Shown here in pieces: positions 59,511-64,000 of a stretch of DNA of 64,000 bases. Numbering within the stretch: position 1 is the first letter of the stretch; the number at the start of each line of letters is the position of its first letter. The notes below the pieces were generated by a model that was given only the letters and a program-made list of their open reading frames with translations, had not been told where the DNA came from and made no database searches. A program made the position numbers and the translations under genes. Source of the DNA: Sva-07 sp964592115 (GTDB lineage: Bacteria > Actinomycetota > Acidimicrobiia > Acidimicrobiales > Ilumatobacteraceae); NCBI GenBank assembly GCA_964592115.1, contig CAZQCP010000003.1, positions 1 through 64,000 on the forward strand. The letters run 5' to 3'.

Positions 59511-60597
59511 AGACGTTGAAGCGGAACTCCATCACGTCACCGTCTTGGACGATGTAGTCCTTGCCTTCGACGCGCATCTTGCCGGCGTCTTTGGCGGCGT
59601 TCCACGACCCGAGTCGCAGCAGTTCGTCCCACTGGATCACCTCGGCGCGGATGAACCCGCGCTGGAAGTCGGTGTGGATGCGCCCGGCGCACACCGGTGC
59701 GGTCGAGCCGTCGTAGAACGTCCACGCCCGGCTCTCCTTCTCGCCGGTCGTGAAGTACGTCCGCAAGCCGAGCAGGTGATACGCGCTGCGGACCATGCGG
59801 AACAGCGCGCCCTCGCCGAGCCCGAAACCTTCGAGGATCTCCTTGCGCTCGTCGGGATCCTCGATTGCCGCCGCCTCGGCCTCGAGCTGCACGCACATCC
59901 CGATGACCTCCACGTTGTCGCCGGCGTTGTTGAACTCGGCCGCGACGAGCGCCTCCTTCTCGGGGATCGCGTCGATGTCGCCCTCGCCGACGTTGACCAC
60001 GGCGAGCACCCGGCGATTCGTCAAGAGGAAGTACGGGGCGAGCATGTCGCGCACGTCGTCGCTGAGCCCGGCACGATAGAGAGGCAGACCCTCGGCGAGC
60101 GCGTCGAACGCGACCTGCAACGCTCTCGCCTCCTCGCCTGCGCCCTTGTCGAGCTTGGCCTGGCGTTGTGTCTGGTGGAGGCGCTTCTCGACGGTCTCCA
60201 AGTCGGCGAGCGCGAGTTCGAGTTCGACCACGCGGAGGTGCTCGAGCGGGTCGGAAGGCCCGGTGATGTCGTCGTTCTCGAATGCCCGCAGCACGAACAC
60301 GATGGCGTCGACCTCACGGATGTTGGCGAGGAACTTGTTGCCGAGTCCCTCACCCTTGCTCGCACCCTCGACGAGCCCGCCGATGTCGACCACTTCGACC
60401 TGAGCGTGGATCGTCTGCTTCGTCTTCGACATGATCGCCAGCTGGTCCAGGCGGTCGTCGGGCACCTTGGCGACGCCGATGTTCGGATCCTTCGTGGCGA
60501 ACGGGTAGGGCGCGGCGAGCGCGCCTCCGCCGGTGAGGGCGTTGTAGAGCGAGCTCTTGCCTGCGTTGGGGAGGCCGACGAGCCCGAAGCGTTCCAT
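59509..60597 (-). CDS. ychF: Redox-regulated ATPase YchF
   Basis: 362 residues. GTPase-like motifs of the OLA1/YchF family: GLVGLPNAGKSSLYNALTGG (P-loop), YPFATKDPNIGVAKVPD, VVDIGGLVEGASKGEGLGNK (G3) and FLANIREVDAI. The NKxD motif is replaced as usual (VVNVGE), favouring ATP. The C-terminal TGS-like domain has RAWTFYDGSTAPVCAGRIH and FIRAEVIQWDELL. It binds ribosomes and is linked to stress responses. TAGCCT ends 9 nt before ATG 60597. Confidence 0.96.
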   Translation of the reverse strand: MERFGLVGLPNAGKSSLYNALTGGGALAAPYPFATKDPNIGVAKVPDDRLDQLAIMSKTKQTIHAQVEVVDIGGLVEGASKGEGLGNKFLANIREVDAIVFVLRAFENDDITGPSDPLEHLRVVELELALADLETVEKRLHQTQRQAKLDKGAGEEARALQVAFDALAEGLPLYRAGLSDDVRDMLAPYFLLTNRRVLAVVNVGEGDIDAIPEKEALVAAEFNNAGDNVEVIGMCVQLEAEAAAIEDPDERKEILEGFGLGEGALFRMVRSAYHLLGLRTYFTTGEKESRAWTFYDGSTAPVCAGRIHTDFQRGFIRAEVIQWDELLRLGSWNAAKDAGKMRVEGKDYIVQDGDVMEFRFNV

Positions 60598-60606
60598 GAC
60601 CGCCCG

Positions 60607-60612
60607 AGGCTA
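60607..60612 (-). promoter_or_regulatory. -10-like TAGCCT before ychF
   Basis: TANNNT hexamer ending 9 nt before ATG 60597. Confidence 0.35.
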
Positions 60613-60650
60613 CCGACGCCCGCCGTCGCCCCGCCGCGAGTCCGCCGCGC

Positions 60651-61580
60651 TCACGCGGCATCGGGCGGACCGGCGAGCTCTCCGGCCGGCTGCCACCGGT
60701 CGATCGCCTGGCGGATGGTGCGCGCCGTCCATGCCGGCCGCGTCGTGATCGCCCGGTAGGTGAAGCGCAGCACGGTCCAGCCGGCGGCGGTGAGGGTGGC
60801 GTCGTGTTCGTGGTCGCGTTCGAAGCTCGCCGGCCGCAGCCCGTGGTACGCCCATCCGTCGCACTGGATCGCGATCGGCAGGTCGACGACGCGGAAGTCG
60901 ACACGGATCCCCTCGATGACCGGACGGAACTCGAGCGGCGCCACCGCGTAGTTCCGGACGAGCCGAGCCATCGCCGTGTCCAGCAGGTGGTCGGCGGGCT
61001 GGCGATCGATCGCCCACTCCTCGAGCGCGTGGCGGAACGCGTCGATGCCGGCACGTCCGCGGACAGCGTGCGCGGCGAGCGCCGCGTGCAACCCGTCGGC
61101 GGTGACCATCCGCGTTGCGATCGCGTGTCCGACCGCGTCGGTGACGCTGGCGCCGTCGACGGCACCGAGATCGAGCAGCGTTCGCACGATGTTCGTGCAG
61201 GCGATGTTGAAGCGACGCTGGGGTCGAAGGTGTTCGCGATCGGTGGTGCGATGCACGACGACACCGTCGAGGTCGACGTCGCGCCGCTCGTCGAGCAGCA
61301 GCACGTCGACCGGATCGTCATCCGGCCGGGGCACGAGCCACAGGCGCGCGGCGGAGCGATGCGATGCGACCGCGGGCGCGCCGAGAGCGAGGACGCCGGC
61401 GATGATCCGTTGCTCCGGTGTCAGGGCGGTGCCGGGCAGGCGGGCGACGTTCGGGTGGATCTGCATGAGGTCGCCTGCCTCGATCGCTCGGTGCCAGGCG
61501 GACTTGCTCCACCCGCTGGCCTCTCGGGTGATGATGCCGTGGTGGGCTCGGGCCCACTCGTCGAAGTCGGACAGTCGCAT
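60651..61580 (-). CDS. DUF559-type protein with AbiEi-like winged helix, copy 2
   Basis: 309 residues from ATG 61580 with a GGAGG ribosome site. The N-terminal region is a winged helix (ARAHHGIITREASGWSKSAW, DLMQIHPNVARL). The C-terminal region is VSR/DUF559-like: GIRVDFRVVDLPIAIQCDGW, RDHEHDATLTAAGWTVLRFT; the Asp, Gln and His/Arg placement suits a PD-(D/E)xK fold. Related in layout to the gene at 46580-47527. Function unknown; possible defence or DNA-repair relative (inference). Confidence 0.75.
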   Translation of the reverse strand: MRLSDFDEWARAHHGIITREASGWSKSAWHRAIEAGDLMQIHPNVARLPGTALTPEQRIIAGVLALGAPAVASHRSAARLWLVPRPDDDPVDVLLLDERRDVDLDGVVVHRTTDREHLRPQRRFNIACTNIVRTLLDLGAVDGASVTDAVGHAIATRMVTADGLHAALAAHAVRGRAGIDAFRHALEEWAIDRQPADHLLDTAMARLVRNYAVAPLEFRPVIEGIRVDFRVVDLPIAIQCDGWAYHGLRPASFERDHEHDATLTAAGWTVLRFTYRAITTRPAWTARTIRQAIDRWQPAGELAGPPDAA

Positions 61581-61642
61581 GTCCTCCAGTGGGCGGTGGC
61601 GGAGCGCAAGCGGAACACATGCCACCGCGTGGAGGGCGAAGG

Positions 61643-61648
61643 TACGCT
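61643..61648 (+). promoter_or_regulatory. -10-like TACGCT before the PHP gene
   Basis: TANNNT hexamer ending 6 nt before ATG 61655; leaderless geometry. Confidence 0.42.
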
Positions 61649-61654
61649 CGCGCG

Positions 61655-62668
61655 ATGACGCCGGAGCAGGCGCTGCTGCGTGTGATCCACTGTCTCGATC
61701 GGGCGCACGAGACCGGGTTCAAGACGAAGGCGTTCGTGCGCGCGCTCGACGTGGTCCGTGCGACGCCGCCCGACGAGCTGGAGGAACGAGCCGCGAGCCA
61801 CACGCTGACCGACCTCGACGGGATCGGCGCGTCGACGGCCCAGGTCATCACGGAGGCGCTGGCAGGTACGTCACCTGCGTACCTCGCCAAGGTGGATGCC
61901 GAGACCCAGGTGCCGATCACCCCCGAGGGGCAGCGCTACCGCGATGCACTCAAGGGCGACTGCCACGTCCACTCCACGTGGAGCGACGGTGGCTACCCGA
62001 TCGCGGCGATGGCCGCCACGGCCATGGCGCTCGGCCACGAGTACATGGTGCAGACCGACCACTCCGCCCGCCTGACGATCGCTCATGGGTTGAACGAGGA
62101 GCGCCTCACCGCGCAGCTCGATCAGCTCGCCGAGATCAACGCCGACATCGCCGCCGCCGGGCACGACTTCCGCATCTTGTCGGGGATGGAGGTGGACATC
62201 TTGGAAGACGGTGCACTCGACCTGTCCGACGAGATGTTGGCGCGCCTCGACGTCGTCGTCGCCAGCGTGCACTCCAAGTTGCGCATGGAGTCGAAGCAGA
62301 TGACCGAACGGATGTTGGTCGCAGTGGCGTCACCGCACGTCGACATCCTCGGGCACTGCACGGGGAGGATGATCGGGCGGCGTCCGCCGTCGGAGTTCGA
62401 CGCCGACTACGTGTTCGCCGCGTGCGCGCAGTTCGGCACGGCCGTCGAGATCAACTGCCGTCCCGAGCGGCTCGACCCGCCCCGCGAGCTGCTCGACCTG
62501 GCCATCGAGTACGGCTGCTGGTTCTCGATCGACTCCGACGCCCACGCCACCGGGCAACTCGAGTGGCAACCGCACGGCTGTGACCGTGCCGCCGAGCGCG
62601 GCGTGCCGATCGAGCGGATCGTCAACACGATGTCCGCCGACGACCTCCTCGCCTGGACCGCCGCCTGA
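61655..62668 (+). CDS. PHP-domain phosphoesterase with helix-hairpin-helix N-terminus (PolX-like)
   Basis: 337 residues. Residues 1-80 resemble the PolX helix-hairpin-helix region (LTDLDGIGASTAQVITEAL). From residue 100 the PHP domain has its metal motifs: GDCHVHSTWSDG (HxH), VQTDHSARLTIAHG, ILSGMEVDILEDG (Glu), VVASVHSKL, DILGHCTGRM and FSIDSDAHATGQLEW (DxH). No polymerase domain is present. Such stand-alone proteins in actinobacteria may be DNA-end-processing phosphoesterases. The stop codon belongs to a short tandem repeat. Confidence 0.87.
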   Translation: MTPEQALLRVIHCLDRAHETGFKTKAFVRALDVVRATPPDELEERAASHTLTDLDGIGASTAQVITEALAGTSPAYLAKVDAETQVPITPEGQRYRDALKGDCHVHSTWSDGGYPIAAMAATAMALGHEYMVQTDHSARLTIAHGLNEERLTAQLDQLAEINADIAAAGHDFRILSGMEVDILEDGALDLSDEMLARLDVVVASVHSKLRMESKQMTERMLVAVASPHVDILGHCTGRMIGRRPPSEFDADYVFAACAQFGTAVEINCRPERLDPPRELLDLAIEYGCWFSIDSDAHATGQLEWQPHGCDRAAERGVPIERIVNTMSADDLLAWTAA

Positions 62669-62712
62669 CGCAGATCCGTGTTGACGCAGAACCTGCTGAC
62701 GCAGAACGGTGT
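62666..62712. repeat. Three tandem copies of a 15-16 bp unit
   Basis: TGACGCAGATCCGTGT (62666-62681), TGACGCAGAACCTGC (62682-62696) and TGACGCAGAACGGTGT (62697-62712) share TGACGCAGA. The first copy supplies the PHP gene's stop codon. Confidence 0.75.
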
Positions 62713-62744
62713 GGACGGCGCGTGGGATCACGGGTTGTCGGCCG

Positions 62745-62750
62745 TACGCT
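62745..62750 (+). promoter_or_regulatory. -10-like TACGCT before the bL37-like gene
   Basis: TANNNT hexamer ending 8 nt before ATG 62759. Confidence 0.35.
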
Positions 62751-62758
62751 GGTGAACC

Positions 62759-62845
62759 ATGTCGAAGAAGACGAAGAAGCGGAAGGCCAGGCTTCGCCGT
62801 TCGAAGGCGAACCATGGCAAGCGCCCGAACATGGGCCGCGGCTGA
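62759..62845 (+). CDS. Tiny basic ribosomal protein bL37-like
   Basis: 28 residues beginning MSKKTKKRKARLRRSKANHG and ending KRPNMGRG. The core ANHGKRPN is the hallmark of bL37, a small extra large-subunit protein seen in mycobacterial ribosomes. Eleven Lys/Arg residues precede it. Too short for usual ORF calling; recognised from its sequence, codon-perfect frame and upstream TACGCT. A palindrome 11 nt after the stop may end the transcript. Confidence 0.85.
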   Translation: MSKKTKKRKARLRRSKANHGKRPNMGRG

Positions 62846-62856
62846 CACCGAAGCCG

Positions 62857-62868
62857 CACGGGCCCGTG
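62857..62868. terminator. Perfect 12-bp palindrome after the bL37-like gene
   Basis: CACGGGCCCGTG. Too short and loop-free to be a sure terminator, but well placed. Confidence 0.3.
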
Positions 62869-62995
62869 ACGTGTCGTCGGATTCTGGCGTTGCGATCTGC
62901 GGGAACACTGCCGAGGCGCTCGACGCCCGACTCATCGGAGTCGGAGGCGGCGGGCGCCTCGCCGCGTCCGGAGTCAGGACGCGACCGGTGATGCG

Positions 62996-63679
62996 ATGAG
63001 CGACGCGCGCGTCGAGTGGTTCACCGTGGCCGGCAGCATCGAGGCCTGGCGGGCCATCGGGTTGACCGTCACCGATGACGGCCTGGTTCCGCTCTTCGGT
63101 ACGTCGTTGCGGATCGTGGCGCCCGCCGCCGTCGACGCGGCGACGTCGCAACCGGACCCCGCCGGTTCGCCGCTGGGGATCGTCGGCTGGTCGCTCAGTG
63201 GCATCGAGCCGCCCGCCGACAACGTCACGTTCGACGTCGACGGGCTCGCCACCACGGTCGTGGCAGCCGCGCCACCCGTCTTCGCCGACCACTCGCTCGG
63301 CGCGGCGACGCTCGATCACGTGGTCGTGTCGACGCCCGATCTGGAACGCACGAGCGCCGCGATCGCCGCCGCCACCCGCCACGAACTGCGCCGCATTCGT
63401 GACCTCGGCGCCATCCGCCAGGGCTTCCATCGGATCGGGCGCGGCGGTGTGATCATCGAGCTCGTCGAGCATCGGGACGCACCGGCCGGGCCTGCCGCGT
63501 TCTGGGGGCTCGTGCTGATCGTCGACGACATCGACGCGGCGTGCGCGCTGCTCGGCCCCGAGCTGGTCAGCTCGCCCAAAGATGCGGTGCAGCCAGGGCG
63601 TCAGATCGCAACGTTGCGCGCCGAGACCGGCCTCGGATTGCCGGTCGCACTGATGTCGCCCGACGTCGCCCGCTCCTGA
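62996..63679 (+). CDS. VOC/glyoxalase-like protein
   Basis: 227 residues. The central part LDHVVVSTPDLERTSAAIAA (about residues 103-122) is a typical VOC beta-alpha start, followed by GFHRIGRGGVIIELVEHR with His and Glu at metal-ligand-like places, then FWGLVLIVDDIDAACALLG, a second module. The N-terminal third is divergent. VOC proteins include dioxygenases, lyases and resistance proteins; no specific role can be assigned. A family F palindrome follows the stop. Confidence 0.7.
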   Translation: MSDARVEWFTVAGSIEAWRAIGLTVTDDGLVPLFGTSLRIVAPAAVDAATSQPDPAGSPLGIVGWSLSGIEPPADNVTFDVDGLATTVVAAAPPVFADHSLGAATLDHVVVSTPDLERTSAAIAAATRHELRRIRDLGAIRQGFHRIGRGGVIIELVEHRDAPAGPAAFWGLVLIVDDIDAACALLGPELVSSPKDAVQPGRQIATLRAETGLGLPVALMSPDVARS

Positions 63680-63683
63680 TCAT

Positions 63684-63738
63684 CCCGATCTCGGTCGGAT
63701 TGTTCACGCCAGGCGGGACGGCTCCTACCGGGATCGGG
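63684..63738. repeat. Family F palindrome, copy 2
   Basis: CCCGATCTCGGT (63684-63695) pairs with ACCGGGATCGGG (63727-63738), one mismatch, with inner GCC/GGC pairing. It starts 4 nt after the VOC gene's stop and lies between convergent genes. Confidence 0.72.
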
Positions 63739-63758
63739 CCCGGCCGGCGCGCTGGACG

Positions 63759-64000
63759 TCAGGCGGAGGTGAGGTTGGCCGCCGCGTCGGTCAGGCGCTG
63801 ACGCACGCCGTCGGGCGCGTCGAGGACCCGGACGCGGTGGTACGTCGCGACGAGGGCGATCTTCGCCGCCAGCCACTCCTCCGAGTCCGCGGCGATCGTC
63901 ACGCTGGTGCGCGCACCGTCACCGTCGCTGTCGCTGTCGCTGTCGCTGTTCGGCTCGGCCGCGGTCGTGTCGAATTCGGCGTCGAGCCAGCCGCGCAGCC
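63759..64000 (-). CDS. C-terminal end of a probable WYL-domain regulator (partial)
   Basis: The last 79 codons and stop of a gene that continues beyond the window. The end VTIAADSEEWLAAKIALVAT and RVRVLDAPDGVRQRL resembles the C-terminal domain of WYL/PafC-type transcription regulators. A (GACAGC)n hexamer tract (about 63925-63951) encodes a run of alternating Ser-Asp. Assignment is tentative because the WYL core lies outside the window. Confidence 0.5.
   Translation of the reverse strand, partial: LRGWLDAEFDTTAAEPNSDSDSDSDGDGARTSVTIAADSEEWLAAKIALVATYHRVRVLDAPDGVRQRLTDAAANLTSA

Overview
The window is high-G+C DNA from an actinobacterium. Gene content and order suggest class Acidimicrobiia, probably near Ilumatobacter (inference; no 16S gene is present). 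The support is conserved actinobacterial blocks, two tiny basic ribosomal proteins typical of actinobacteria (bS22-like at 49970-50062, bL37-like at 62759-62845), a 13E12-type DUF222/HNH endonuclease, and frequent leaderless-looking starts (TANNNT ending 6-10 nt before ATG or GTG).

Layout. 1-6.3 kb: a DUF58/MoxR pair, a small basic protein, a GNAT acetyltransferase, a DUF501-Ppx/GppA-like fusion, a CoxG-like SRPBCC protein with a MobA-like nucleotidyltransferase, and a secreted NlpC/P60 hydrolase. 6.5-11.4 kb: the HNH endonuclease, then a Mo-hydroxylase maturation operon (CoxD-like MoxR, CoxE-like VWA, two XdhC-type proteins). 11.5-20 kb: a glycogen debranching enzyme, an FAD oxidoreductase, an SDR, and an envelope/glycan group (GT2, flippase-like protein, methyltransferase, GT-C-like membrane protein). 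20-27.5 kb: a three-subunit CO-dehydrogenase-like Mo-hydroxylase (S, L, M), a HAD phosphatase and a second, solitary large subunit. 27.6-34.8 kb: a DivIC-like protein, then a sugar catabolism and uptake region: SDR, SMP-30 lactonase, XylF-like binding protein, XylH-like permease, an ABC ATPase fused to a shikimate-kinase-like domain, and a FadR-type GntR regulator. Two matching TGGT-N3-ACCGG sites probably mark its targets.

34.9-57.8 kb is a housekeeping block whose order resembles the mycobacterial rsmI-metG-tatD-rpfB-ksgA-ispE ... glmU-prs ... mfd-mazG-eno region: eno, two proline-rich membrane proteins, mazG, a SurA-like lipoprotein, mfd, pth, rplY, a DUF559-type protein, prs, a truncated glmU, tRNA-Gln, bS22, ispE, rsmA, an RlpA-like protein in the rpfB slot, TatD, metG, a thioesterase, a HAD-IB phosphatase and rsmI. 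57.8-64 kb carries DUF192, an acyl-CoA dehydrogenase, ychF, a second DUF559-like protein, a PHP phosphoesterase, bL37, a VOC-like protein and the end of a probable WYL regulator.

Overlaid on all this are at least 17 palindromic intergenic elements in about six sequence families (labelled A-F here). Most sit on or within about ten bases of a stop codon, and several supply the stop codon. They look like REP/BIME-type repeats serving as terminators; no transposase is present in the window.
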